A stretch of DNA of 64,000 nt from JANTGF01 sp033791445 (GTDB taxonomy: Bacteria > Bacteroidota > Bacteroidia > Bacteroidales > VadinHA17), in contig JASJGS010000198.1 of NCBI GenBank assembly GCA_033791445.1, positions 1 through 64,000 of the forward strand, in the 5' to 3' direction. The position numbers were made by a program, and so were the translations under genes. Shown in pieces: positions 36,332-45,410 of this stretch (within the stretch, counting starts at the first letter, position 1; each line of letters begins with the position of its first letter). The notes below the pieces were generated by a model. That model did not search any database. It had not been told where the DNA came from and saw only the letters and a list, made by a program, of their open reading frames with translations.

Positions 36332-37153
36332 ATGAAAATTGCACTTATTCAACAGAAGTCATCTGAAGATAGAGAACTAAATCGTAATAAAGGTGTTGAG
36401 GCTGTTAAAGAAGCTGCATCAAATGGTGCAAATGTAATATGTTTTGCGGAGTTGGCTTTTGATCCATTTTACCCTCAAGTTCCTGCTACAAAAAGTGAAT
36501 TGGAATTTGCTGAGCAAATACCAGGTAAAACGACTGATCTATTCACAAAACTGGCAAAAGATCTAGGGATTGTAATAGTCCTCAATATATTTGAAAAAGC
36601 AGGCGATCATACCTTCGATACTTCTCCGGTGATTAATTCTGATGGTACGATTTTAGGTAAAACCAGGATGGTTCATATTACTGATTATCCATGTTTCCAT
36701 GAACAAGGCTACTACCATCCAGGTGATAAGGGTGCCCCTGTTTACGAAACCAAATTTGGGAAGATAGGTGTAGCAATTTGTTATGACAGGCATTATCCTG
36801 AATATATGCGGGCTCTGGCACTTAATGGTGCTGAAGTAGTTATTATCCCCCAGGCGGGTGGGGTTGGTGAGTGGCCTGATGGTTTGTATGAAGCAGAAAT
36901 GCAGGTTGCTGCCTTTCAAAATGGATTTTTTACCGCTCTATGTAATCGTGTTGGCAAGGAATCATATTTAACTTTTTCAGGTGAATCATTTATTTGTGAT
37001 CCGGCTGGAAGAGTTATAGCAAGAGCTGGCAAAGAAAAAGAAGATATTTTATACTGCAATATTGACCTTGCTGAAGTAAATAAATCCCATGCCCGGCGCC
37101 TATTTTTTCGTGACCGTCGGCCAGAGTTATATTCTGATTGGCTCAATAAATAA
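36332..37153 (+). CDS. Carbon-nitrogen hydrolase (N-carbamoylputrescine amidase-like)
   Basis: 273 aa nitrilase-superfamily enzyme. The Glu40-Lys110-Cys150 triad is intact (FAEL, GKTRMVH, AICYDRHYPE). The overall pattern, with DYPCFHEQGYYHPGD and a C-terminal RRLFFRDRRPELY, resembles N-carbamoylputrescine amidases and related beta-ureidopropionases. These hydrolyse an N-carbamoyl group. No agmatine deiminase gene is adjacent, so the polyamine assignment is tentative. It ends 3 bp before the convergent metG stop. Confidence 0.85.
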   Translation: MKIALIQQKSSEDRELNRNKGVEAVKEAASNGANVICFAELAFDPFYPQVPATKSELEFAEQIPGKTTDLFTKLAKDLGIVIVLNIFEKAGDHTFDTSPVINSDGTILGKTRMVHITDYPCFHEQGYYHPGDKGAPVYETKFGKIGVAICYDRHYPEYMRALALNGAEVVIIPQAGGVGEWPDGLYEAEMQVAAFQNGFFTALCNRVGKESYLTFSGESFICDPAGRVIARAGKEKEDILYCNIDLAEVNKSHARRLFFRDRRPELYSDWLNK

Positions 37154-37156
37154 TTT

Positions 37157-39187
37157 CTACTTAATTTCTGCTCCGTTTTCTGATTCTTCAACCGGACTTA
37201 CAAAGGTTAATTTCCCATCAGAATTTTCAGCCATTAATATCATTCCTTGAGATTCAATTCCCTTCAATTTTCTTGGTTGTAGGTTTAAAAGAACAGAAAC
37301 CTGCTTCCCGATGATGTCTTCCGCTTTATAGTATTCTGCAATACCAGAAACCACAGTTCTTTGATCAATTCCAGTATCAATCAATAGTTTGATTAATTTT
37401 TTGGTTTTCGGAACTTTTTCCGCTTCAAGTATAGTACCTGTACGAATGTCCATTTTAGAAAAATCTTCAAAGCTAACTGTTTCTTTCATTGGGTTGTGAC
37501 TTACAAGCTTTTCATTTTGCTGTTTTGTATTCAATAATTTTTCAACCTGGGTTTTTATTTCATTATCCTCAATTTTTTGAAAAAGATGAGTTCCTTTTCC
37601 AATTTTATGGCCGGATTTTAGAATCTGATTATCACCAATCATATTCCAATTAAAACTTTCAATCTGTAAAATATTTGAGAGCTTTTGAGTTGAAAAAGGC
37701 AAAAAGGGCGCAAGAACAATTGATAGGTTTGCAGATATTTGTAAGGAAACATATAATATGGTTTTAACCCTTTCTTCATCTGTTTTTATAGTATTCCAGG
37801 GCTCAGTATCGGCAAGATATTTATTCCCTAGTCTTGCCAGATTCATTGCTTTTTGGAGGGCTTCTCTGAAACGATAATTTTCAAGGCTATGTTCTACCTT
37901 AGTTTTTATCCTCGGAATCTCCTCCAGCGTTTCCTTATCATATGTGTTAAATTTACCAGGTTTTGGAACCTCTCCATTGAAATATTTATTGGTTAAAACA
38001 ATGGCCCGATTAATGAAGTTCCCCAATATGGCTACCAATTCATTGTTGTTCCTGGCTTGAAAATCTTTCCATGTAAAATCGTTGTCTTTTGTTTCTGGTG
38101 CATTGGCACATAAAACGTATCGTAATACATCTTCTTTTCCTTCAAAATCCTCAAGATACTCATGGAGCCATACTGCCCAATTTCTGGAAGTGGAAATTTT
38201 ATCTCCTTCGAGGTTTAGAAACTCATTGGCTGGTACGTTTTCAGGAAGATTATAACTGCCCTCAGCTTTAAGCATCGAAGGAAAAATTATACAATGGAAA
38301 ACGATGTTATCCTTTCCAATAAAATGAACCATCTTTGTTTCTTCATCCTTCCAGTACTTCTCCCAATTATCGGTAAGTTCTTTGGTGGCAGAGATATAAC
38401 CTATAGGTGCATCGAACCAAACATAAAGAACTTTCCCCTTTGCACCTTTAACAGGAACTGGAACTCCCCAACTGAGGTCACGACTTACAGCCCTGGGTTG
38501 CAAACCAGTATCCAGCCAGGATTTACATTGTCCATAAACATTGGTTTTCCACTCTTTGTGATCTTCAAGTATCCATTTATTTAAAAAGGGTTCATATTGA
38601 TCGAGAGGTAAATACCAATGCGTGGTTTCCTTAAGAACAGGTTTGCTTCCACTAATTGTAGATTTTGGTTGAATTAGCTCATTAGGACTAAGAGAAGTTC
38701 CACATCTTTCACATTGATCACCATAGGCATTCTCGTTTCCACAATGTGGGCAGGTACCAGTAATGTATCTGTCAGCTAAAAACTGGCCAGCTTCTTCATC
38801 AAAATATTGTTCAGAAGTTTTCTCAATAAATTTATTTTCGTCGTATAATTTTCTAAAAAATTCAGAAGCAGTTTTATGATGAACAGGGGAAGTTGTTCTT
38901 GAGTATATGTCAAATGCAATACCAAATTTTTCGAATGAATCTTTATTTTGTTGGTGGTACTTGTCAACAATGTCCTGTGGTGAAACATGTTCCTGGCGAG
39001 CCTTCAGGGTAATGGGTACTCCGTGCTCATCAGATCCACAAATAGAGAGTACATCAGCTCCTTTAAGGCGAAGATATCTTGTATAAATATCAGATGGGAT
39101 ATATACTCCCGCAAGATGCCCTATATGGATAGGACCATTTGCATAGGGTAATGCTGAAGTAATAAGATGTCGTTTAAATTTTTGCAT
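37157..39187 (-). CDS. metG: Methionyl-tRNA synthetase
   Basis: 676 aa class I synthetase. HIGH is exact at 21-24 (PIHIGH). The zinc-binding insert carries CPHC ... CERC near 150. The KMSKS loop reads KISTS in EGDKISTSRNW, as in many MetG1-type enzymes. The C-terminus (from about 570) is the EMAP/Arc1p-type tRNA-binding domain (FSKMDIRTGTILEAEKVP). A 257-bp gap follows the start on the other side, with no gene recognised in it. Confidence 0.96.
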   Translation of the reverse strand: MQKFKRHLITSALPYANGPIHIGHLAGVYIPSDIYTRYLRLKGADVLSICGSDEHGVPITLKARQEHVSPQDIVDKYHQQNKDSFEKFGIAFDIYSRTTSPVHHKTASEFFRKLYDENKFIEKTSEQYFDEEAGQFLADRYITGTCPHCGNENAYGDQCERCGTSLSPNELIQPKSTISGSKPVLKETTHWYLPLDQYEPFLNKWILEDHKEWKTNVYGQCKSWLDTGLQPRAVSRDLSWGVPVPVKGAKGKVLYVWFDAPIGYISATKELTDNWEKYWKDEETKMVHFIGKDNIVFHCIIFPSMLKAEGSYNLPENVPANEFLNLEGDKISTSRNWAVWLHEYLEDFEGKEDVLRYVLCANAPETKDNDFTWKDFQARNNNELVAILGNFINRAIVLTNKYFNGEVPKPGKFNTYDKETLEEIPRIKTKVEHSLENYRFREALQKAMNLARLGNKYLADTEPWNTIKTDEERVKTILYVSLQISANLSIVLAPFLPFSTQKLSNILQIESFNWNMIGDNQILKSGHKIGKGTHLFQKIEDNEIKTQVEKLLNTKQQNEKLVSHNPMKETVSFEDFSKMDIRTGTILEAEKVPKTKKLIKLLIDTGIDQRTVVSGIAEYYKAEDIIGKQVSVLLNLQPRKLKGIESQGMILMAENSDGKLTFVSPVEESENGAEIK

Positions 39188-39444
39188 TGTTGGCTAAAAA
39201 GATGGAAATAATTTTAAATCAAAAATAAGTGGATAAAGATAGCTAAGATATCCTAATATATTGCTGGGAACAATTCTAATTCATTCAAAAATACTTGCTC
39301 CTATAGGATTATTTCAAAGTCATTTTTGAATCGTTTTATTTCCTGGATTTGAAAGTATTAGCTTATTCTTTAAATCTTTGGAATATTTCAGAGAGCGATA
39401 TCTGAAATAAATAGATAAATTTGAGGTATAAAATATCCCTTATT

Positions 39445-40347
39445 ATGGTTTCACCCCCCTTATTGAAAAAAGGAGATAAAGTAGGAATTGTATCCCCGGC
39501 TGGTAAAGTAAATCAAGAGAAGGTGTTTTCTGCAATTGAGCTTTTAAAGGACTGGGGCCTAGATGTATCTCTGGGGGATAGTTCGTTAAAATCATTTCAC
39601 CAGTTTTCTGGTACAGACAAAGAAAGGGCATTTGATCTTCAGGAAATGCTGGATGATAAAAATATCAAAGCAATTTTTTCATCACGAGGAGGATATGGCA
39701 CTATCCGCATTTTGGATCAGTTAGATTTTACTCAATTTAACAAGAGTCCTAAATGGATCATAGGTTTTAGTGACATTACAGCGCTTCATTCTTATGTAAA
39801 CAAATTACTTAATACAGAAAGTATTCATGGGGCGATGCCCTCAACATTTCCAGTAAGTAGAGATAATAATGAATCAATAAAGTCTCTAAAGAATCTTCTC
39901 TTTAAAGGATTTTTATCATATAACCTGCCAGAATCTAAATTCAATCGGGCAGGTAAATCAAAGGCTCCATTAATTGGAGGAAACTTATCTATTCTATATG
40001 CTTTATCAGGAACCAGGTATGATATAAATACTAGTGGTAAAATCCTTTTTATTGAAGACGTTGGTGAATATCTGTATCATCTTGACAGGATGATGATGAA
40101 TCTTAAACTGAGTGGTAAGTTAAATCACCTCGAAGGTTTGATAGTTGGAGGGTTTTCGGATATGAAAGATAATGATGATCCTTTTGGAAAGTCTCCCAAC
40201 GAAATAATTTATGAATTCTTGGAAAAATATGATTATCCGGTCGCTTTTAGTTTTCCAGCCGGTCATATGGATACTAACCTGGCGCTAACTTTTGGACGAG
40301 ATATTGAATTTGAAGTAAATAAAAAGGGGGGAACAATAAAATTTTGA
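39445..40347 (+). CDS. LD-carboxypeptidase (peptidase family S66)
   Basis: 300 aa from the ATG at 39445; a TTG at 39421 is less likely. S66 features: GDKVGIVSPAG at the start, SSRGGYGTIRIL near 79, nucleophile Ser109 in GFSDITALH, the glutamate in FIEDVGEYLYHLDRM and the late FPAGHMD histidine. It cleaves the L-Lys/DAP-D-Ala bond of murein tetrapeptides, or acts on related peptides as MccF does. Its stop overlaps the yraN start by 4 bp. Confidence 0.9.
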   Translation: MVSPPLLKKGDKVGIVSPAGKVNQEKVFSAIELLKDWGLDVSLGDSSLKSFHQFSGTDKERAFDLQEMLDDKNIKAIFSSRGGYGTIRILDQLDFTQFNKSPKWIIGFSDITALHSYVNKLLNTESIHGAMPSTFPVSRDNNESIKSLKNLLFKGFLSYNLPESKFNRAGKSKAPLIGGNLSILYALSGTRYDINTSGKILFIEDVGEYLYHLDRMMMNLKLSGKLNHLEGLIVGGFSDMKDNDDPFGKSPNEIIYEFLEKYDYPVAFSFPAGHMDTNLALTFGRDIEFEVNKKGGTIKF

Positions 40348-40712
40348 ACCGGAAAGCACCGAATAAATTAGGAAAGACCGGGGAGAATATTGCCACTCGG
40401 TATTTGATAAATAAAGGGTATAAAATACTGCACCGGAACTGGTTCTTTAATAAAAAGGAAATCGATATTGTTGCACAAAAGAATAATTTGCTGGTTATTG
40501 TGGAGGTTAAAGCTCGAACTGATGATGGATTTGAAAAGCCTGGAGATTTGGTTGATAAAAGAAAGGAGAATTTCCTGGTTGAGGCCACTGATGCCTATAT
40601 AAGGGAATTTGAAGTAGATATGGAAGTTCAATTTGATGTAATTTTTGTATTTTTCCATTCTGAAAAGCCCGTAATAGAGCATATTGAAAGTGCATTTTAT
40701 CCTACAATCTAA
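40344..40712 (+). CDS. yraN: YraN-family (UPF0102) nuclease-like protein
   Basis: 122 aa from a TTG start that overlaps the previous stop by 4 bp; no ATG fits. Restriction-endonuclease-like core: GKTGENIATRYL (10-21), EID (39-41) and EVK (54-56), the last two giving the usual acidic and lysine catalytic residues. The family is widespread, with an unclear role in DNA processing. Confidence 0.87.
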   Translation: MNRKAPNKLGKTGENIATRYLINKGYKILHRNWFFNKKEIDIVAQKNNLLVIVEVKARTDDGFEKPGDLVDKRKENFLVEATDAYIREFEVDMEVQFDVIFVFFHSEKPVIEHIESAFYPTI

Positions 40713-40717
40713 TACCA

Positions 40718-41062
40718 ATGAATGTTGAGTCGGTAAGAGAATACTGTTTAAAATTCAAAGGATGTAATGAAAGTTTTCCTTTTGATGAAACAACTCTTGT
40801 TATGAAAGTGGGAGGTAAAATGTTTGTACTAGTAAATCTGGATGAGGGGGCATCTATCAATTTGAAATGCGAACCAGAGGAGGCTATAGCCTTACGTGAA
40901 ACTTACGATTCTGTAATGCCTGGTTACCATATGAATAAGAACCATTGGAATACAATCCTTTTGGATGACACCATAATGGATGAATTGATAATGAAATGGA
41001 TAACCGATTCATATCAGTTGGTCTATAATAAACTTCCATCAAAGATTAAGGATCAGATTTAA
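40718..41062 (+). CDS. MmcQ/YjbR-family protein
   Basis: 114 aa. MNVESVREYCLKFKGCNESFPF at the start, KMFVLVNL near 29 and the GYHMNKNHWNTI block are the MmcQ/YjbR (CyaY-like fold) pattern. It is thought to bind DNA, but no role is established. It lies 5 bp after yraN, so it belongs to the same small operon. Confidence 0.88.
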   Translation: MNVESVREYCLKFKGCNESFPFDETTLVMKVGGKMFVLVNLDEGASINLKCEPEEAIALRETYDSVMPGYHMNKNHWNTILLDDTIMDELIMKWITDSYQLVYNKLPSKIKDQI

Positions 41063-41129
41063 TTTGGCTAAATAATTATTTACGCAGAACTATTTGAGCA
41101 TTATTATCTAACTATAAAACCTAATAATT

Positions 41130-42299
41130 ATGAATTTGAGAAATTTACTTAAGCTGAAAGTTTTTTTTCTTGCATTATTTGTTGTTGCCTTAAGTCCAAC
41201 AAAACTGATAGCGCAGGAGGAGGAAAAAACACCTATTGATTTAGAACCTAATAAAATTATTGAAACGACACCTGTAAAAAGCCAGGATAGAACCGGCACA
41301 TGCTGGTCTTTTGCAACTACTTCTTTTATCGAAACAGAGCTTTTTAGAATGGGCAAAGGTGAATACAATATTTCTGAGATGTTTTTTGTCAGATATGCTT
41401 ATGAGAAAAAGGCCGATTTATACATTCGGTATCACGGTGCTGCAAATTTTGGCCCTGGGGGGCAGGCGCATGATGTGATGAATGTAATTCGTAATTATGG
41501 TATGACCACCGAAGAGGCATATCATGGAGTGGAATATGGGGGGAGTATTCATAATCATAGTGAGATAAACAGTGGTCTGGAAGGATTCCTGGATGGGGTC
41601 TTAAAAGGACGTCAGATAACTCCGGCATGGGAAAATGCTTTTTCAGGAATTCTGGATGCATACCTTGGACAGGTTCCAGAATCATTTTCGGTAAAAGGGA
41701 ATGAATATACTTCTAAAGAATTTGCTGCTTCCCTTGAATTTAACCCGGATGATTATATAGAGATAACATCCTATATACATCACCCCTACTATAAAAGCTT
41801 TGTACTTGAAGTGCCGGATAATTGGTCAAATGATTTGTATTACAATGTACCTATTGATGAATTAATGGATATTGTAATAAATTCTTTGAAGCAGGGATAC
41901 TCTGTATGCTGGGATGGAGATATGAGTGATAAGGGATTTTCCCATAAAAAGGGCCTGGCTATTGTTCCCATGAAAAGCTGGAGCGAAATGAATAGTGAAG
42001 AGGTAGATTCTGTTTTTTCAAATACCATAACAGAGAAGCAGATTACAATGGAGATGAGGCAGGAGTCCTTTGATAACTATAAGGTTACCGATGACCACCT
42101 CATGCATCTGACAGGTCTTTTTAAGGATAATAACGGGAATAATTTCTTCCTTACAAAGAATTCCTGGGGTGCAAAAAGCAATGATTTCGGTGGGTTTTTG
42201 TATATGTCAGATGCATTTTTACGTTTACATACGGTTGCAATTTTAGTGCATAAGGATGCTATCCCAAAACAGTTAGCGAGAAAGTATTCAGCTAAATAG
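41130..42299 (+). CDS. Exported C1-family cysteine peptidase (aminopeptidase C-like)
   Basis: 389 aa. An N-terminal signal peptide (hydrophobic 8-23, end near LIAQ) precedes a PepC/bleomycin-hydrolase-type papain fold. The catalytic triad is Cys58 (TGTCWSFA), His326 (LMHLTG) and Asn344 (KNSWG). SEMFFVRYAYEKK and FGPGGQAHDVMN are PepC-type blocks. Characterised PepC enzymes are cytosolic, while this one should be periplasmic or outer. No T9SS C-terminal domain is present. Expressed alone, 68 bp after the previous gene. Confidence 0.88.
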   Translation: MNLRNLLKLKVFFLALFVVALSPTKLIAQEEEKTPIDLEPNKIIETTPVKSQDRTGTCWSFATTSFIETELFRMGKGEYNISEMFFVRYAYEKKADLYIRYHGAANFGPGGQAHDVMNVIRNYGMTTEEAYHGVEYGGSIHNHSEINSGLEGFLDGVLKGRQITPAWENAFSGILDAYLGQVPESFSVKGNEYTSKEFAASLEFNPDDYIEITSYIHHPYYKSFVLEVPDNWSNDLYYNVPIDELMDIVINSLKQGYSVCWDGDMSDKGFSHKKGLAIVPMKSWSEMNSEEVDSVFSNTITEKQITMEMRQESFDNYKVTDDHLMHLTGLFKDNNGNNFFLTKNSWGAKSNDFGGFLYMSDAFLRLHTVAILVHKDAIPKQLARKYSAK

Positions 42300-42387
42300 G
42301 CTTTTATTATTTGGGAATACAGACATTCGAATAAAAGAGATTGGAAGGAAATCTACATTGGTTAAAGAGATAGCTTCAGGAAGTAAA

Positions 42388-43377
42388 CTATTCTACCAGT
42401 AAATTGCATCCTCTTATTTCACTACGGTCAAATCGTCCAAGAACCTCAAACTGATTTGTACCATGTAGTTTTCCCAGATCCTGTGTTTCAATAAAGGCGC
42501 ATGAATTTATATTGGCAAGGTCAATAATATTTATTCCACCTGATCGGCCAACACTAAATATCTGAAAAGGATCATATGGGTCCCTGATAAGAATTCTCAT
42601 CCAGGGAGGACTTTGGAATATTCCACTTCCTGATGAATAGGCCTGAGATAACAATTCAGTCATTCCATATTCTGAGTGAATGGCAGGTATATTCATCTTT
42701 TTACTAAGAATTTTATGCAATTCTTCCCGTGTTATTTCTTCTTTTCTACCTTTCATTCCACCTGTTTCCATGATTATTACATTACTTAAATCAATGGTCT
42801 CATTTTCAATCATATCAAGTAATGCAAAACTCACACCCAGAAGAAGAATCTTTCTATCATTTTTCTTTTTCAGGTGTTGTAAATTTTCAATTAATTTATC
42901 ATGTTCATCAAGATAAAAGCCACTAATATTACTTTGAGATTTTTTGATTAGTTCATTAACCATGAAGATGAGTGATGAACCTGATCTTTCAAGATATGAG
43001 GGAAGCAGGGCAAGTATGTAAAACTCATCTGGATTCCCGTAAAAGGCTTGGAATGAACTTAAAAAGCTTTCATTATATAAAGATAGGTCAGTAAGGTAAT
43101 GACGACTGGTTCCAGTACCAGAGGTACCGCTACTGGTAAAAATAGTTTGAGGTTCTTTATTTCCCGTAATGACTCTTTGGCTTTTAAAGAACTGAATTGG
43201 AAGAAAAGGGATATCCTTTAACTCTTTTATATCAAGGGAGTTAATTTTTAGATAGTTTATATAATTTTTATATACTTCATTTTCATTTGCTTGAAGATGA
43301 AATATTTCAAGAGCCAGGGAGTTAAATTCAGAGTCATCTTTGATCCCGAAAATCCTCTTATTAAAAGAATGACTCAT
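42388..43377 (-). CDS. LuxE-like acyl-protein synthetase/adenylating enzyme
   Basis: 329 aa. LuxE-type ANL-like features: FLPIQFFKSQRV near 54-65, the phosphate loop FTSSGTSGTGTSRH near 80-93, LALLPSYLERSGSSL, METGGMKGRKEE and the SEYGMTELLSQAY block. In luminous bacteria LuxE activates fatty acids for reduction by LuxC. No luxC, luxD or acyl carrier gene is near, so the acyl substrate is unknown. It is followed after 45 bp by the lipoprotein gene's start on the upstream side. Function of these orphan LuxE homologues in Bacteroidota is not established to my knowledge. Confidence 0.83.
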   Translation of the reverse strand: MSHSFNKRIFGIKDDSEFNSLALEIFHLQANENEVYKNYINYLKINSLDIKELKDIPFLPIQFFKSQRVITGNKEPQTIFTSSGTSGTGTSRHYLTDLSLYNESFLSSFQAFYGNPDEFYILALLPSYLERSGSSLIFMVNELIKKSQSNISGFYLDEHDKLIENLQHLKKKNDRKILLLGVSFALLDMIENETIDLSNVIIMETGGMKGRKEEITREELHKILSKKMNIPAIHSEYGMTELLSQAYSSGSGIFQSPPWMRILIRDPYDPFQIFSVGRSGGINIIDLANINSCAFIETQDLGKLHGTNQFEVLGRFDRSEIRGCNLLVE

Positions 43378-43422
43378 CTAAATTTTTGAGCTTGATTTTA
43401 AAATCTAAAGTATCCAATAAAA

Positions 43423-43968
43423 TTAAGGTAAAACTTTTGATTCGTCAGGTTGATATGCCCATTTGAAATTTACCTCGGCAAAAGCCTCTGTATCTTTCAG
43501 GTAGGCATTTACTTTAACAATCAATAATTTGGCATACTTATCATTTCTTGTATTAAAAACCCAAACCTGATTTTCTACAACTGGTTTTGCGAACCCTGTA
43601 TATGTATTTACATCAACTTCTTTATAATTATCAAAAAAGGTCTGCGCTTCTCCAGAAGATGCAAATTCGCCCACCAGAGCAAATGATGGAAGTGTGTTTT
43701 GGGTGTCAAAATATGCACTATAAACATTATTCTGAACATCAGGAAGTGCAATAAAATCTGGTATGCTTGCTCCTTGAGATGATGCAGGATTATATAGAAT
43801 AACCGAACCTTTTTCAAATGAAAATCCTGATATAGAATAGGTTTGGGTATTTTCATCAAGAATCCGTTCCGAATTCAGGCTTGCCTCACCCGATGTTTTT
43901 GGGTTATTATTCTTGTTACATCCGAAAACCAATAATGGAATAATTAATAAAAAAGTTATTCTTTTCAT
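43423..43968 (-). CDS. Hypothetical lipoprotein
   Basis: 181 aa. Lipoprotein signal with lipobox VFGC (Cys17), then an Asn/Ser-rich linker. The body is rich in aromatic beta strands (TYSISGFSFEKGSVILYNP, NQVWVFNTRNDKYAKLLIVKV). I do not recognise the family. HmuY-like proteins of Bacteroidota have a comparable size and start, so a haem-binding HmuY relative is one possibility, with low certainty. Same strand as the LuxE-like gene 45 bp downstream. Confidence 0.7.
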   Translation of the reverse strand: MKRITFLLIIPLLVFGCNKNNNPKTSGEASLNSERILDENTQTYSISGFSFEKGSVILYNPASSQGASIPDFIALPDVQNNVYSAYFDTQNTLPSFALVGEFASSGEAQTFFDNYKEVDVNTYTGFAKPVVENQVWVFNTRNDKYAKLLIVKVNAYLKDTEAFAEVNFKWAYQPDESKVLP

Positions 43969-44059
43969 TCTAAATATTATTAATTCAATATGATTATCTC
44001 CTACGAGACTACAAAAACTATTCCATCATTGTTTTGAAAATACAGATGATAATTTTACA

Positions 44060-45250
44060 TTAGTCATGAATAGCTTTAATACCTGGAAGCTCTTTTCCTT
44101 CCATATATTCAAGCATGGCTCCACCACCAGTCGAAACATAACTTACTTTATCCTTCAGATTATATTTGTTTATTGCTGCAACAGAATCTCCTCCACCTAT
44201 CAGGCTAAAAGCACCTTTTTCGGTAGCTTCTGCAATAGCTTCAGCAATAATTTGTGTACCTTTTTGAAATGAACTCATTTCAAATACTCCCATTGGACCA
44301 TTCCACAAAATAGTTTTAGAATTTGAAATTACCTCTGAAAATTCACGAATTGTATCTGGCCCAATATCCAGACCCATCCACCCGTCATCAATATTATCAC
44401 TTGATGTAACTTTTGTTATGGCTTCATTATCAAACTTATCAGCTATTACATTGTCTGTAGGAATGTATAATTGTACACCTTTTTCCTTTGCCTTTTCAAT
44501 GATTGTAAGTGCTAAATCAAGTTTATCCTCTTCAACAATTGAATTACCTGTTTTACCACCTAGAGCTTTAATAAAAGTATAAGTCATACCTCCACCTATA
44601 ATTAGGTTATCAACTCTTTCAAGTAAGTTTTCAATTAAAAGTATTTTATCAGAGACTTTTGCTCCACCCATAATTGCAGTAAAAGGTTTTTTAGGGTTGT
44701 GCAGAACTATGTCCATATTTTTCAGCTCTTTACCAATAAGGTAACCAAAGGCTTTTTCTTCAGGGAAGGATTTAGCAACTATAGTTGTGGAGGCATGAGC
44801 ACGGTGGGCAGTTCCAAAAGCATCGTTTAAATATATATCACCCAATTCGGCAAGCTTTTTCGCAAATTCTTCATCTCCTTGCTTTTCCTCTTTATGAAAA
44901 CGAAGATTCTCAAGCAGCAAAACTTCCCCAGGCAACAAATTTTCAGCAATCTCGACATTTTCAGACCCTATGCAATCGGTTGCAAATTTGACTGGTTTAC
45001 CGATAAGTTCAGCTAAATGAGGGACAATATGCTTTAGTGAAAACTTCGCATCATAAGCATCCTTCGGCCTGCCAAGATGCGACATAAGAATAGGAGACCC
45101 CCCCGAGTCTATTATTTTTTTAATTGTTGGTAGTGCCGCTTGTATCCTTGTGTCATCAGTAATCTCAAAATTCTCATTCAGTGGAACATTAAAATCTACT
45201 CTTACTAAAACTTTCTTCCCGGAAAAATTGAGATCTTCAATGGTTTTCAT
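44060..45250 (-). CDS. pgk: Phosphoglycerate kinase
   Basis: 396 aa from the Met at 45250 (MKTIEDLNFSGKKVLVRVD), which gives the standard N-terminus; a frame from 45298 adds 16 unneeded residues. RVDFNVP at 17-23, SHLGRP, the FGTAHRAHAS block, GGAKVSDK and the GGGDSVAAI nucleotide loop are all present. Glycolytic ATP-forming step. It is divergent from holB across 160 bp and appears to be transcribed alone. Confidence 0.97.
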   Translation of the reverse strand: MKTIEDLNFSGKKVLVRVDFNVPLNENFEITDDTRIQAALPTIKKIIDSGGSPILMSHLGRPKDAYDAKFSLKHIVPHLAELIGKPVKFATDCIGSENVEIAENLLPGEVLLLENLRFHKEEKQGDEEFAKKLAELGDIYLNDAFGTAHRAHASTTIVAKSFPEEKAFGYLIGKELKNMDIVLHNPKKPFTAIMGGAKVSDKILLIENLLERVDNLIIGGGMTYTFIKALGGKTGNSIVEEDKLDLALTIIEKAKEKGVQLYIPTDNVIADKFDNEAITKVTSSDNIDDGWMGLDIGPDTIREFSEVISNSKTILWNGPMGVFEMSSFQKGTQIIAEAIAEATEKGAFSLIGGGDSVAAINKYNLKDKVSYVSTGGGAMLEYMEGKELPGIKAIHD

Positions 45251-45382
45251 AGTTATATTCTTTTTGGTGTTAATTAATTTCTGTCCTATAAGCTGCAAAG
45301 TTAGAAAGAAAAGTTTTTGTAATTATAAATTAGCCGGTTTTATCTTTTAATTTTTAATAAATCACACAGAAATTATTTTAGC

Positions 45383-45390
45383 TAACTTTG
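45383..45390 (+). promoter_or_regulatory. Candidate -7 element upstream of holB
   Basis: TAACTTTG is a perfect match to the Bacteroidetes -7 consensus TAnnTTTG, 20 nt before the holB ATG. The -33 region is only T-rich, with no clear TTTG. Confidence 0.4.
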
Positions 45391-45410
45391 TCAAAATTGA
45401 ATCCGAAAAA

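Noticed and set aside
41130..42299. T9SS cargo protein
   Set aside because: The C-terminus ends shortly after the catalytic Asn region and lacks a beta-sandwich sorting domain; the same holds for the other exported proteins in the window.
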